From CAWDNM01 sp964521195 (lineage in GTDB: Bacteria; Actinomycetota; Coriobacteriia; Anaerosomatales; JAAXUF01): DNA of 58,762 nucleotides. Shown piece after piece: positions 41,377 to 53,675 of this stretch. The stretch lies in assembly GCA_964521195.1 (NCBI GenBank), contig CAZFRE010000009.1:1-58762 (forward strand), in the 5' to 3' direction. Position 1 is the first letter of the stretch; the number at the start of each line of letters is the position of its first letter. Both the position numbers and the translations under genes were made by a program. A model generated the notes under the pieces. It was given only the letters and a program-made list of their open reading frames with translations, was not told the DNA's origin and did no database searches.

Positions 41377-42564
41377 CTACTTGTCGAGCAACGCCTCAAG
41401 GCCCGGCAGCTTCGCACCCTCCAGTAGCTTCATGCTCGCGCCGCCACCGGTGGAGACGAACGTGACCCGCTCCTCGAGATCGAACTTCTTGAGTGCAGCG
41501 ACGGAGTCGCCGCCGCCTACGACCGAGACCGCCCGGTTGTTGCGGGCCACAGCGAGTGCGACCTCCTTGGTGCCGGTCTCGAACGGCGTCATCTCGAACA
41601 CCCCCATCGGCCCGTTCCAGAAGATCGTGTGCGCGTCCGCTATGGCACCCTTGAACAGTTCCGACGACGTGGGGCCGATGTCGAGGCCCATCATCTCGGC
41701 GGGGATCTCTTCGCGCCCCGCGATGCGTGTCTCGGCATCCTCGGCGAACGCGTCCGCAAGGACGAAGTCGACCGGAAGCAGGAGGTCGACGTTCTTCTCG
41801 GCGGCTTTCACGAGCATCTGCTTGGCCGGCTCGACCCAATCCGGCTCGACGATGGACTTGCCGACCTCGATCTCCTTGGCAACCAGGAATGTGAACGCCA
41901 TGCCGCCGCCGATGATGAGCACGTCGACGACGTCGATGAGCTTGTCGATCACGCCGAACTTGTCCGAGACCTTGCTGCCGCCCAGGATGGCGACGAACGG
42001 GCGCTCCGGGTTGAGCAGCATCGTCGTCAGCGTCTCGATCTCGCGCGCGAGGAGCAGGCCTGCGTACGCAGGCAGGTACTCGGCGACGCCCGCGGTCGAG
42101 GCGTGCGCGCGGTGCGCGGCACCGAAGGCGTCGTTGACGTAGATGTCGGCGAGCGCAGCGAGCGCCGAGGCGAACGCCGGATCGTTGGACTTCTCCCCCG
42201 CGGAGAAGCGCACGTTCTCGAGCATGAGGATCTCGCCGTCGACCATCCGCTCGACAGCCTCTTGCGCGTCCGCTCCGACGATGTCGTCTACGAACACGAC
42301 GTTGCGGCCGATCAGGCGCTGCAGCACCTGACGCACCGGCCGTAGTGAGTACTGCGGATCGGGCTCGCCTTTGGGCCGGCCCAGATGCGAGCACAGGATG
42401 ACCTTCGCCCCGTGATCGACGAGGTAGCGAATCGTCGGGAGTGCGGCGCGAACGCGCGTGTCGTCCGCGACTGCGCCGTCGGCGATCGGCACGTTGAAGT
42501 CCACGCGAACGAGCACGCGCTTGCCCTTCACGTCAGCGTCTTTGACCGTCTTCTTCGAGAACAT
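41377..42564 (-). CDS. pgk: Phosphoglycerate kinase
   Basis: A 395-residue kinase. Substrate-binding motifs are RVLVRVDFNVPIADG, ILCSHLGRPKGEPD, MLENVRFSAGEKSNDP and NDAFGAAHRAHAS. The ATP-binding C-lobe has AILGGSKVSDKFGVI, FWNGPMGVFEMTPFE and STGGGASMKLLEG. It makes ATP from 1,3-bisphosphoglycerate. The ATG at 42564 follows GGAGGAAGC. A 12-bp hairpin lies between gapA and this gene. Confidence 0.97.
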   Translation of the reverse strand: MFSKKTVKDADVKGKRVLVRVDFNVPIADGAVADDTRVRAALPTIRYLVDHGAKVILCSHLGRPKGEPDPQYSLRPVRQVLQRLIGRNVVFVDDIVGADAQEAVERMVDGEILMLENVRFSAGEKSNDPAFASALAALADIYVNDAFGAAHRAHASTAGVAEYLPAYAGLLLAREIETLTTMLLNPERPFVAILGGSKVSDKFGVIDKLIDVVDVLIIGGGMAFTFLVAKEIEVGKSIVEPDWVEPAKQMLVKAAEKNVDLLLPVDFVLADAFAEDAETRIAGREEIPAEMMGLDIGPTSSELFKGAIADAHTIFWNGPMGVFEMTPFETGTKEVALAVARNNRAVSVVGGGDSVAALKKFDLEERVTFVSTGGGASMKLLEGAKLPGLEALLDK

Positions 42565-42587
42565 GCTTCCTCCGGCGTCGATGCTGA

Positions 42588-42615
42588 ACGGGGCCCCGGA
42601 TAACCGGGGCCCCGT
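42588..42615 (-). terminator. Perfect 12-bp hairpin between gapA and pgk
   Basis: ACGGGGCCCCGG (42588-42599) pairs with 42604-42615 around ATAA. There is no following T-run on the minus strand, so it may be an attenuator, mRNA-processing or stability element rather than a full stop before pgk. Confidence 0.6.
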
Positions 42616-42634
42616 CGTGTTCCTGTCCAGACGA

Positions 42635-43642
42635 CTACGCCATCATCAGCTTGGCGAGGTCCTTCACGCGGTTGCTGTACCCACTCTCGTTGTCGTACCA
42701 GGAGAGGCACTTCACGAAGGTGCCCTCCCCGCCCATGACCATCGTCTGGAGCGAGTCGAACACCGACGACGCAGGGTTGCCGACGACGTCGATCGAGACG
42801 ATCGGGTCCTCGCAGTACTCGAGGTAGCCCTTCATCGGTCCCTCCGCGGCCGCCTTCATCGCTGCGTTGATCTGGTCCTTGGTGACGGGCGTCTCGAGCT
42901 CGCAGACGAGGTCGACGACTGAGCCGTCCGGCGTGGGAACGCGGACCGACATGCCGTCGAGCTTGCCCTTCATGTCCGGCAGCACGAGGCCGATGGCCTT
43001 GGCGGCGCCGGTCGAGGTCGGAATCATCGACATCGCTGCAGCACGCGCGCGACGGAGGTCCTTGTGCGGCGAGTCGAGGATGATCTGGTCGTTGGTGTAG
43101 CTGTGGATCGTGTTCATGAAGCCCTGCTTCAGGCCGAAGTTATCGCGCAGGACCTTCGCGAACGGCGCGAGACAGTTGGTCGTGCACGACGCGTTCGAGA
43201 CGACGAAGTGCTTCGAGGCGTCGTAGTCCTCATGGTTGACGCCCATGACGATGGTGATGTCCTCGTTTGAGGCGGGAGCCGAGATGATGACGCGCTTGGC
43301 GCCGGCCGCATCGATGTGAGCGCGAGCCTTCGTTGCGTCAGTGAAGAAGCCGGTGGACTCGACGACGAGGTCCACGCCGAACTCGCCCCACTTCAGGTTG
43401 GCGGGATCGCGCTCGGCGGTGACGGCGACGAAACGTCCGTCGACGGAGAAGCCACCCTCGGCGACCTCGACCTTCTGGCCGAACTTGCCGTGAACCGAGT
43501 CGTACTTGAGCAGGTGTGCGAGCGTCTTCGCGTCGGTCAGATCGTTGACCGCCACGACCTCGAGCGCCGGATCGGCGGCCATGGCGCGAAAGACGAGACG
43601 CCCGATACGACCGAACCCGTTGATGCCGACTTTGATAGCCAA
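42635..43642 (-). CDS. gapA: Glyceraldehyde-3-phosphate dehydrogenase
   Basis: A 335-residue enzyme. The NAD-binding fold opens with GINGFGRIGRLVFRAM. The catalytic Cys is in SNASCTTNCLAPFAKVL and the base His in MNTIHSYTNDQ. The substrate-binding SMIPTSTGAAKAIG and the end WYDNESGYSNRV are present. The start is set at the TTG at 43642, which gives MAIKVGINGFGRIGR, the usual GapA N-terminus, and leaves six bases between it and AAGGAGGG. The ATG two codons upstream directly touches that binding site and is unlikely. It begins the gap-pgk-tpi-gpmI-secG unit, downstream of whiA. Confidence 0.96.
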   Translation of the reverse strand: MAIKVGINGFGRIGRLVFRAMAADPALEVVAVNDLTDAKTLAHLLKYDSVHGKFGQKVEVAEGGFSVDGRFVAVTAERDPANLKWGEFGVDLVVESTGFFTDATKARAHIDAAGAKRVIISAPASNEDITIVMGVNHEDYDASKHFVVSNASCTTNCLAPFAKVLRDNFGLKQGFMNTIHSYTNDQIILDSPHKDLRRARAAAMSMIPTSTGAAKAIGLVLPDMKGKLDGMSVRVPTPDGSVVDLVCELETPVTKDQINAAMKAAAEGPMKGYLEYCEDPIVSIDVVGNPASSVFDSLQTMVMGGEGTFVKCLSWYDNESGYSNRVKDLAKLMMA

Positions 43643-43718
43643 GCCCATCCCTCCTTGGATGACGACCGCTCCGTTGCGGCCACTTCATGACACGTCACGC
43701 GCGCTACGCGCACGAGCG

Positions 43719-44672
43719 TTACCCCAGGTCCCCACCGCCCCCGTGCTCGAACAGCTCGGCGGCCAACTCCTCGATGCGGCGCACCCTATGATACACAGCC
43801 GATTTGGTCAGCGGTGGGTCGGCGAGTTCGCCGAGTTCCCGCAGGGAGACCTCTGGATTCGCGAGCCTCAGTTCTGCCAGCTCTCGCAGCGCCGGCGGCA
43901 GGTTCTCAAGGCCCCGGACCGACGCGAGCGTGTTGATCGCCTCGATCTGGCCGACCGCCGCCTCGGCTGTCTTCTGCTGGTTCGCGATCTCAGCGTTGAC
44001 CAGCCGGTTCACGTCGTTGCGCATCGACTTGATGATACGGACATCCTCGGTCCGGAGTAGCGCCCGATGCGCTCCGACGAGCGCGAGGAACGTGACGATC
44101 GGCTCGGCCCCCTTGAGGTAGACCGCGAACGTCCCACGTCGCTTAGCGACGCGCGCCGGGATCTCGAACCGCGCCATCAACCCCACGAGGTCGTCCGCCA
44201 GCTGCTCGGTCTCCGCAGTCAGCTCGAAGTGGAAGTCACCGTGCGGATCGGCCACGAACCCTCCGCCGAGAAAGGCGCCCCTCAGGTAGGCGATGGCGCA
44301 GCAGTCCCGCTTGGTGAGCTTGGGATCGATGCCGATGGAGAACCCGGACTCGCCGAGGATGCCCAGCTCGCTCAGCGCGTGCGAGAGCTTGGGCTGCGTG
44401 GGCACCGTGATGAGGTAGTTGTTCGTCTTGTGCAGCACGCTGCGCCGCACCGTGAGCTCGGTCTTGAGGCTGTAGACACCGTGAAGCAGCTTGATGACGG
44501 TGCGCGCGACCGGCGCGGTCTCGGTCGCGACCTCGAGACGGTACCGGTTCGGCCCGCTGATGTGCAGCGTGCCCTCGATGCGCACGAGCGCAGCGAGCTC
44601 CGCCTTCAGGCAACAGGCGCGCTTCGGCTCGATGCGCGAAAGCTCGTCTTTCACCTCGGCGGTGAACGACAC
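43719..44672 (-). CDS. whiA: WhiA-family DNA-binding regulator
   Basis: A 317-residue WhiA protein. The N-terminal region (1-85, SFTAEVKDELSRIEPKRACCLKAE in outline) leads to a LAGLIDADG homing-endonuclease-like fold with CCAIAYLRGAFLGGGFVADP. The C-terminal helix-turn-helix domain has LRELGELADPPLTKSAVYHRVRRIEEL. In streptomycetes WhiA activates sporulation septation with WhiB; in other Gram-positive bacteria it affects division and chromosome segregation. The GTG at 44672 shares its G with the yvcK TAG. It is part of the conserved rapZ-yvcK-whiA block. Confidence 0.95.
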   Translation of the reverse strand: MSFTAEVKDELSRIEPKRACCLKAELAALVRIEGTLHISGPNRYRLEVATETAPVARTVIKLLHGVYSLKTELTVRRSVLHKTNNYLITVPTQPKLSHALSELGILGESGFSIGIDPKLTKRDCCAIAYLRGAFLGGGFVADPHGDFHFELTAETEQLADDLVGLMARFEIPARVAKRRGTFAVYLKGAEPIVTFLALVGAHRALLRTEDVRIIKSMRNDVNRLVNAEIANQQKTAEAAVGQIEAINTLASVRGLENLPPALRELAELRLANPEVSLRELGELADPPLTKSAVYHRVRRIEELAAELFEHGGGGDLG

Positions 44673-45634
44673 TAGACGACCACCCTCTCAAGGGTGCGGC
44701 GCAGGGCCGCACGCGAATGGCGAACCGGGTCGTGCGGGTCGGCGAGATCAGCGGCGACGACGGCTACGCCGAGCGCTTCGATCCGCGCGATGACGCCATC
44801 ATCGGCGCACACCGGCTCGACTCCGGCGTCATCATCGCATACGGTCGCCGACTGGTGGGATGGCGCATGCACGAGAACGAGGTCAACGGCGCCGCCAAGT
44901 CCGTGTTCGGTGAGCGCAGCTACGTGGTCTGCTGCATCGAGCCCGCCGGTCTCACCGCGCATGTTCGCGACGTTGCAGACGTAGATGCGCCGCGCCCGCG
45001 ATGAGCGGATCGCTTCCGCGACGCCGGCGACGAGCAGGTTGGGGATCAGGCTCGTGTACAGCGACCCCGGCCCGATGATGATCACGTCCGCCGAGGAGAT
45101 CGCCTCGATCGCCGGCGGGTATGCCTCTGGCCACTCCGGCTCCAAGTGCACGCACTCCAGAGGGTTGGGACTGACCGCGAGTGTCGCCTGCCCTGAGAGG
45201 TGCCCTCCCGCCCGGTCCACACCGTGCAGCTCGACATCGACGAGCGTCGACGGATAGACGTGCCCACGAGCGTGCAGGTAGCGTTCAGCAGCCTCGATCG
45301 CCTGGGGGAACGAGCCGGTGATGTCGGCAAGCGCCGCAAGGATCAGGTTGCCGAGAGCGTGCCCCGCAAGCCCCTCGCCCTCGGGGAAGCGATACTGGAA
45401 CGTGGCCGCCAGGAGGCCGTCCTCATCGGCGGCGAGCGCGGCAAGGCAGTTGCGGATGTCGCCAGGTGGCAGCATGCCGAGCTGCGCCCGCAGCTTGCCG
45501 CTCGACCCGCCGTCGTCTGCCATGGTGACCACCGCGCTCGTATCGAAGCCGAGCTCGACAAGCGAACGCAGCACCGAAGGCAGGCCGGTACCGCCGCCGA
45601 TCGCAACGGCGCGACGCCCGAGGCCCACGCTCAC
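44672..45634 (-). CDS. yvcK: YvcK/CofD-like protein
   Basis: A 320-residue protein. The N-terminal nucleotide/sugar-binding signature is VAIGGGTGLPSVLRSL, followed by VVTMADDGGSSGKLR, PPGDIRNCLAALA, GHALGNLILAALADITGSF and IIIGPGSLYTSLIPNLLV, all typical of YvcK. The family binds UDP-GlcNAc and is needed for cell-wall synthesis and growth on gluconeogenic carbon sources. The GTG at 45634 overlaps the rapZ stop as GTGA. The frame stays open upstream through rapZ but is not coding there. Confidence 0.94.
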   Translation of the reverse strand: MSVGLGRRAVAIGGGTGLPSVLRSLVELGFDTSAVVTMADDGGSSGKLRAQLGMLPPGDIRNCLAALAADEDGLLAATFQYRFPEGEGLAGHALGNLILAALADITGSFPQAIEAAERYLHARGHVYPSTLVDVELHGVDRAGGHLSGQATLAVSPNPLECVHLEPEWPEAYPPAIEAISSADVIIIGPGSLYTSLIPNLLVAGVAEAIRSSRARRIYVCNVANMRGETGGLDAADHVAALTEHGLGGAVDLVLVHAPSHQSATVCDDDAGVEPVCADDGVIARIEALGVAVVAADLADPHDPVRHSRAALRRTLERVVV

Positions 45635-46554
45635 CGGTGCTCCCGGTCGCGGCCGATATCGCGATGACTGACGGCAACCCTGTAGTTGCAGTCGCGCAGG
45701 AACGCAGCGGTCGTCTCGGCGATCGCGACGCTGCGATGCATGCCGCCGGTGCACCCGAGCGCGATGGCGAGATGGTGCTTGCCCTCCATGATGTAGCCGG
45801 GCACGACGGTCTCGAGCAGCGGCAACCAGCGTGACAGGAACGCCTCGGTCTCGGAGTGGCCGAGCACGAATTCGCGAACGGGCTCGTCGAGACCGGTGAA
45901 CGGGCGCAGCTCCGGGTCGTAGTACGGATTCGGGAGGAAGCGCACGTCCATCACGATGTCGGCGTCGACCGGCAGGCCGTACTTGAAGCCGAACGACGAG
46001 ACGGTGATGGCGAGCGTGCGGGCGAGCGACTCGTTGAAGTAGCGGTCGCGGATCTGGTCGCGCAACTCGCGGGGCACGAGCGCCGAGGTGTCCACGATGA
46101 CGTCCGCCCGCGCCCGGATCTCGCCGAGCGCGGCGCGCTCCATGCGGATGCCGTCGAGGATGGCCTCGCCTTCCTCGCACAGCGGGTGCCGGCGGCGCGT
46201 CTCTTTGAAGCGGCGCAGGAGCGTCTCGTCGTCGGCCTCGAGGAAGAGCACGTGATAGTCGATGTTGCGGTCGTCCAGCGACTTCAGTTCGCCGGCCAGC
46301 TCGTCGAAGAACCCGTGTGCGCGCACGTCGCACACGACGGCGAGGCGTCGGATGCGGCTGCCCGGCAGCTTGGCGAGCTCGACGAGCTGCGGGATGAAGC
46401 TCGGTGGCAGGTTGTCGATGCAGAAGAAGCCGAGGTCCTCGAACGTGTGGATGGCCTCGGAACGGCCCGCGCCGGACATGCCGGTGATGACGACGATCTC
46501 AGGCGCCGGACCGCCGTCATCGGAGATGACATCAAGCGGCAGCTGTTCGGGCAT
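45631..46554 (-). CDS. rapZ: RapZ-family nucleotide-binding protein
   Basis: A 307-residue RapZ (YvcJ) protein. The P-loop is GMSGAGRSEAIHTFEDLGFF, with Arg in place of the usual Lys, as often in actinobacteria. DNLPPSFIPQLVEL, LFLEADDETLLRRFKETRRRHPL and the C-terminal GCTGGMHRSVAIAE follow. In E. coli RapZ controls GlmZ sRNA decay in amino-sugar synthesis; in Gram-positive bacteria the role is less defined. The ATG at 46554 has CGGAGGGAGG upstream. It overlaps yvcK by four bases and follows uvrC. Confidence 0.94.
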   Translation of the reverse strand: MPEQLPLDVISDDGGPAPEIVVITGMSGAGRSEAIHTFEDLGFFCIDNLPPSFIPQLVELAKLPGSRIRRLAVVCDVRAHGFFDELAGELKSLDDRNIDYHVLFLEADDETLLRRFKETRRRHPLCEEGEAILDGIRMERAALGEIRARADVIVDTSALVPRELRDQIRDRYFNESLARTLAITVSSFGFKYGLPVDADIVMDVRFLPNPYYDPELRPFTGLDEPVREFVLGHSETEAFLSRWLPLLETVVPGYIMEGKHHLAIALGCTGGMHRSVAIAETTAAFLRDCNYRVAVSHRDIGRDREHR

Positions 46555-46629
46555 GCGGGCCTCCCTCCGGCGACGTGTGACCGCGACCGCCCCAGTATAC
46601 CTGCCATGACGAGTGTGGCGGGGGCGACG

Positions 46630-48558
46630 TCACTCGCTGTCGGCCGCGTGCGCGGCGCCACCCTCTCCCAGCTCAGACGTCCGGCCCTGTGCGAGCACCG
46701 CCACAACCTCCTCGGCGACATCGCGTGGGACACCGGGCACCGCGGCGATCTCCTCGACGCTCGCTTCGCGGAGCCGCTTCACACTCCCGAATGCTCTGAG
46801 CAGGGCCTTCTTGCGCTTGGGACCCAGGCCCGTCACATCATCCAGTACGCTCGCGGTCATCGCCTTGCCGCGCAGCTGCCTGTGATACTCGATCGCGAAG
46901 CGATGCGCCTCGTCGCGCACGCGCTTCACGAGGTAGAGCGAAGTCGAGCCGCTGGGCAAGACCACGGGCTGATCGGACCAATCGACGAACAGCTCCTCCT
47001 CTCGCTTGGCAAGCCCCGCGAGCGGGATGTCGGCAAGGCCCAATTCGCCGAGTACCTCGCGCGCGGCGGTGAGCTGCGGCTTCCCGCCGTCGACGATGAC
47101 GAGGTCGGGACGCCTGCCGAACCGCGCGTCCGCCATGCGCTCGGGTGCGAAGCGGCGGCGCAACACCTCGCCCATCATCGCGAAGTCGTTCGCCTCGCCC
47201 GTGTCGAGACGGACCTTGAACCGGCGATAGCTCTTCGAGTCGACGCGACCGTTCGTGAAGACCACCATCGAGCCGACGGAGTGGCGGCCGTGGAGTGTCG
47301 AGATGTCGTAGCACTCGATGCGCAGCGGGGGCGCAGGCAGCGCGAGTGCGCTCTCGAGCTGGATCAGCGCGCTGTTGAGCCGCTCCTCGTCGTAACGAGT
47401 GCGCACCTTGAACCGCACGAGCGTATGGCGGGCGTTCTCCTCGGCGAGGGTGAGGAGCTCGCGGCGTTCGGCACGCTGTGGGACGGTGAGGCGCACGCGA
47501 GCGGCGCGCTCGGGGCGCATCGAGCTGAGCCACTCCTCGACGGTGCCCGCATCCTCGGGCAGCTCGGGCACCACGATCTCGCGCGGGATCTGCGGACCGT
47601 CGGCGTAGTAGCGCAGGAGGAAGCCCTCGATCAGTTCCGGCATCGGGATGTCGAGGCCCTTGTCGAGCACGAACTCGTTGCCGAAGAGCACCCGCCCCTC
47701 GCGTACAGCGAACAGGTGAACGCCGGCCACCGTCTCCTCGCGGAAGAAGCCGATGACGTCGAACTCGAGCGGTCGCGAACTCACGACCTTCTGGCGGCCG
47801 CGGATGGCGTGCACGGCCTCGAGCCGGTTGCGATGGCGGGCCGCCGACTCGAAGTCGAGTTCGGCTGCCGCGTCGCGCATGCGGGTCTCGAGTTCGACCT
47901 CGAGGTCATCGTGCTTTCCCGAGAGGAACCGTGCGATGCGCGCGACGTTCTCGGCGTACTCCTCACGGGTGATCGCGCCCGCGCACGGGCCGGGGCCAAG
48001 GCCCACGTGGAAGTCGAAACAGGGTCGCTGCGTGGGCGCGCCATCACGGGCGGTGACGCGCTTCCACTCGGGGCACGTCGCGCGGCAGATGGGCACGATG
48101 CGCCTCACGGTGTCGATGGTCTCGCGAGCAGCTCGGGCGTCGGTGTAGGGCCCGAAGTAGCGCGTGCCGGCGCGGTGCTTCTCACGGGTGAACTTGATGG
48201 CCGGAAACGGGTCGTCGAGGGTGAGCGCGATGAACGGGTAGCTCTTGTCGTCTCGGTAGTCGACGTTGTAGGGCGGGTGGAACTGCTGGATGAGGTTCTT
48301 CTCGAGCACGAGTGACTCGACCTCGGTGGTGGTGACGACGTAGTCGAAGCTGGCCACCTGCTCCATCATGAGCGGGATCTTCTCCCGCTCGTCCTGACCG
48401 CTCGTGTACTGGCGCATGCGCTTGCGTAGCGACTTGGCCTTGCCGACGTAGAGCACCTCGCCGGCGGCGTCCTTCCACAGGTAGACGCCGGGCGCGTCGG
48501 GTACGGATGCGATCTGCTCGGCTATGGTGGGGTAGTCGGCTGGCATGGCAGGAATCAT
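46630..48558 (-). CDS. uvrC: Excinuclease ABC subunit C
   Basis: A 642-residue nuclease. The N-terminal GIY-YIG domain has PGVYLWKDAAGEVLYVGKAKSLRKR and cuts 3' of the lesion. The UVR domain lies near residues 205-240 (AAAELDFESAARHRNRLEAV). The RNase H-like 5' nuclease domain has IECYDISTLHGRHSVGSMVVF and LVIVDGGKPQL with catalytic Asp residues. Two helix-hairpin-helix motifs close the protein. The ATG at 48558 has GAGGCGG upstream; a second ATG at 48546 has none. It lies 13 bases after recQ. uvrA is in the same run; uvrB is not in the window. Confidence 0.95.
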   Translation of the reverse strand: MIPAMPADYPTIAEQIASVPDAPGVYLWKDAAGEVLYVGKAKSLRKRMRQYTSGQDEREKIPLMMEQVASFDYVVTTTEVESLVLEKNLIQQFHPPYNVDYRDDKSYPFIALTLDDPFPAIKFTREKHRAGTRYFGPYTDARAARETIDTVRRIVPICRATCPEWKRVTARDGAPTQRPCFDFHVGLGPGPCAGAITREEYAENVARIARFLSGKHDDLEVELETRMRDAAAELDFESAARHRNRLEAVHAIRGRQKVVSSRPLEFDVIGFFREETVAGVHLFAVREGRVLFGNEFVLDKGLDIPMPELIEGFLLRYYADGPQIPREIVVPELPEDAGTVEEWLSSMRPERAARVRLTVPQRAERRELLTLAEENARHTLVRFKVRTRYDEERLNSALIQLESALALPAPPLRIECYDISTLHGRHSVGSMVVFTNGRVDSKSYRRFKVRLDTGEANDFAMMGEVLRRRFAPERMADARFGRRPDLVIVDGGKPQLTAAREVLGELGLADIPLAGLAKREEELFVDWSDQPVVLPSGSTSLYLVKRVRDEAHRFAIEYHRQLRGKAMTASVLDDVTGLGPKRKKALLRAFGSVKRLREASVEEIAAVPGVPRDVAEEVVAVLAQGRTSELGEGGAAHAADSE

Positions 48559-48571
48559 ACCGCCTCGGGGG

Positions 48572-50422
48572 CTAGGGACGGGGCTCTTCGGCCAGCTCGA
48601 CGCCGGCGGCGCTCGCAGCGATCTCAGCCAGGAACGCGTCGCCGTAGCGCTCGAGCTTCGCGGCGCCGACACCGTTGACCGTGAGGAACTCGTCGCGTGA
48701 GCACGGCATCCGCCGCACCATGTCGACGAGCGCGGCATCGCCGAACACGACATACGCGGGCACGGACTGCTCGGCCGCGACGCGCCGGCGCAACTCGCGC
48801 AGGCGCTCGAAGACCACAAGCTGATCCTCGGAGTCGAGCGCGACGTGCGGCGCACGCGAGCGCTTGTCGGACTTCTCCGCGCGGGGGCGCGGCGCCGGCG
48901 GTAGCGCGAGCACCACCTGCTCGTCGCCGGTGAGGACCGCGCGCGAGCTTCCGGCGAGCTTGAGCGTCGAGTAGTCGCCGACATCCACGCGCAGGTACCC
49001 GCGGTGGATGAGCTGGCGCATGATCGCCGTCCAGTCGTCCTTGGAGTGCTCCGCGCCGATGCCGTACACGCTCAGGGTGTCGTGGCCGTTGCCGAGGATC
49101 CGCTCCGCCGACGAGCCCCTGAGCACATCGACCACGTAGCCGAGCCCGTAGCGTTCACGCAGCCGGTAGACCGCCGACAGCGCCTTCTGTGCATCCACCG
49201 TGCCGTCGTAGGTGTCCGGCGGGCTGTCGCACACGTCGCAGTTGTTGCACGCCTCGGGCAGCTCCTCGCCGAAGTAGCCGAGGAGCGCTCGACGCCGGCA
49301 CGAGAGCGCCTCCGCGAAAGCGATCATGGACGAGAGTTTGTGCGACTCGATGCGACGCTGCTCGTCATCGGCGACGGACTCGATGAACCCCCGCGACGTC
49401 ACCACGTCCTGCATACTCCACAGCAGCAGCGCGTGCGCCGGCAGCCCGTCGCGTCCGGCTCGGCCGGTCTCCTGGTAGTAGCCCTCGATCGACTTCGGGA
49501 GATCGTAGTGCACCACGAAGCGCACGTCCGGCTTGTCGATGCCCATCCCGAAGGCGACCGTCGCCACCACGATGTCGAGCCTGTCGCCGAGGAACTCCTC
49601 CTGCACCCGCGAGCGGGCCCCTGAGTCCATGCCCGCGTGGTACGCCGACGCCGAGAAACCCGCGGCGCGCAGCTTGCGCGCGAGCTCGTCGACGCGACGG
49701 CGCGAGAGCGCGTACACGATGCCGGACTCGCCCCGGCGATCGGCGAGGAACGACACGAGCTGGTCGAAGGGTCGCGTCTTGTATGCGGCGGCGTAGTGGA
49801 TGTTGGGGCGGTCGAACCCTGTCACGAAGACGGCGGCGCCCGAGAGCCGAAGCTGACGGATCACGTCGTCGCGCGTCTGCTCGTCCGCCGTCGCGGTCAG
49901 TGCGAGGAACGGGACGTGAGCGAAGCGATCCCGGACGGCTCCGAGTCCCACGTAGTCCGGCCGGAAGTCGTGGCCCCACTGGCTGACGCAGTGCGCCTCG
50001 TCGATGGCGAACAGCCCGACATCCACGCGGTCGAGCTCGCCGAGAAGCCCTTCGAGCACGAGACGCTCAGGCGCGACGTACACCAGGTCGAGCGTCCCCG
50101 CCCGTAGCTGCTCGAGCACGTCGCGTGCTTCTTGTGCGGAGAGCGACGAGTTCAGGTAGGCCGCGGCGACACCGTTCGCCCGCAATGCGTCCACCTGGTC
50201 CTTCATGAGTGCGATGAGTGGAGACACCACGACCGTCACGCCGTCTCGATGGAGCGCGGGCAGCTGGTAGCACAGTGACTTGCCGCCGCCGGTCGGCATC
50301 AGCACGAACGCGTCCCGGCCGGCGATGACGTGGTCGATGATCTCGGCCTGGTGGGGGCGGAACTCGTGGTACCCGAACACCTCGGCGAGCGTGGCCGCGG
50401 GCGTGGTGGTGCGTCTGGTCAT
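48572..50422 (-). CDS. recQ: ATP-dependent DNA helicase RecQ
   Basis: A 616-residue RecQ helicase. Motif 0 (EVFGYHEFRPHQAEII), Walker A MPTGGGKSLCYQLPAL, DEAHCVSQWGHDFRPDY, ALTATAD and YYQETGRAGRDGLPAHALL define the SF2 core (1-340). The zinc-binding region (CRRRALLGYFGEE, CNNCDVC), a winged helix and a C-terminal HRDC domain (VFERLRELRRRVAAEQSVPAYVVF, in outline) follow. It unwinds DNA 3'-5' in recombination and repair. It sits between uvrA and uvrC, so this is a DNA repair block. The ATG at 50422 has GAGGCTC upstream. Confidence 0.95.
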   Translation of the reverse strand: MTRRTTTPAATLAEVFGYHEFRPHQAEIIDHVIAGRDAFVLMPTGGGKSLCYQLPALHRDGVTVVVSPLIALMKDQVDALRANGVAAAYLNSSLSAQEARDVLEQLRAGTLDLVYVAPERLVLEGLLGELDRVDVGLFAIDEAHCVSQWGHDFRPDYVGLGAVRDRFAHVPFLALTATADEQTRDDVIRQLRLSGAAVFVTGFDRPNIHYAAAYKTRPFDQLVSFLADRRGESGIVYALSRRRVDELARKLRAAGFSASAYHAGMDSGARSRVQEEFLGDRLDIVVATVAFGMGIDKPDVRFVVHYDLPKSIEGYYQETGRAGRDGLPAHALLLWSMQDVVTSRGFIESVADDEQRRIESHKLSSMIAFAEALSCRRRALLGYFGEELPEACNNCDVCDSPPDTYDGTVDAQKALSAVYRLRERYGLGYVVDVLRGSSAERILGNGHDTLSVYGIGAEHSKDDWTAIMRQLIHRGYLRVDVGDYSTLKLAGSSRAVLTGDEQVVLALPPAPRPRAEKSDKRSRAPHVALDSEDQLVVFERLRELRRRVAAEQSVPAYVVFGDAALVDMVRRMPCSRDEFLTVNGVGAAKLERYGDAFLAEIAASAAGVELAEEPRP

Positions 50423-50493
50423 CGTGCAGAGCCTCTCGGCAGAACGGACGGTCGGTGCGAACGTAGCATCCGGGTCTCACACAAACCTGAACG

Positions 50494-53427
<2,934 letters not shown>

Positions 53428-53675
53428 CGGGAGCGCCTTTCCTGAACGATTCCTGCGGGGCGTGCGGGCAAACCCCTAGTATACGCGCCCTCTCGAGTCG
53501 TGGTGCGGTCTTCCGGTGAGGACCGCGCCTCCATCACATCTCCATCTTTCACTTCCGAGACACTCCACCGAAATCCCCTCGAAACAAGCTGACCGTACGG
53601 TGTGCCCAGTAATGCACGGGACGCCGTGTCGACACTGCTCCGAAACACGACGGGACAACAACAAGGAGGACGACG
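53428..53675. promoter_or_regulatory. Divergent promoter region of uvrA and amt
   Basis: About 250 bases separate the divergent genes. On the minus strand TATACT (53483-53478) may be the uvrA -10. On the plus strand I see no clear sigma-70 box for amt. One GG-N10-GC coincidence (53515-53528) does not otherwise resemble a -24/-12 promoter. Confidence 0.35.

Noticed and set aside
43688..43697. Palindrome TGACACGTCA upstream of gapA
   Set aside because: Short, single occurrence, and no regulator or promoter geometry to support an operator.
45856..48315. Very long plus-strand open frame opposite uvrC and rapZ
   Set aside because: It is a high-GC antisense shadow; the minus-strand genes are clear and the plus-strand product is repetitive and Arg/Glu/His-rich without a recognisable domain.
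50423..50493. LexA-type SOS box before recQ (and before uvrA)
   Set aside because: No GAAC-N4-GTTC-like inverted repeat is present in either upstream region.
53515..53528. Possible sigma-54 promoter before amt (GG-N10-GC)
   Set aside because: Only the two dinucleotides match; the surrounding bases do not resemble TGGCAC-N5-TTGCA.
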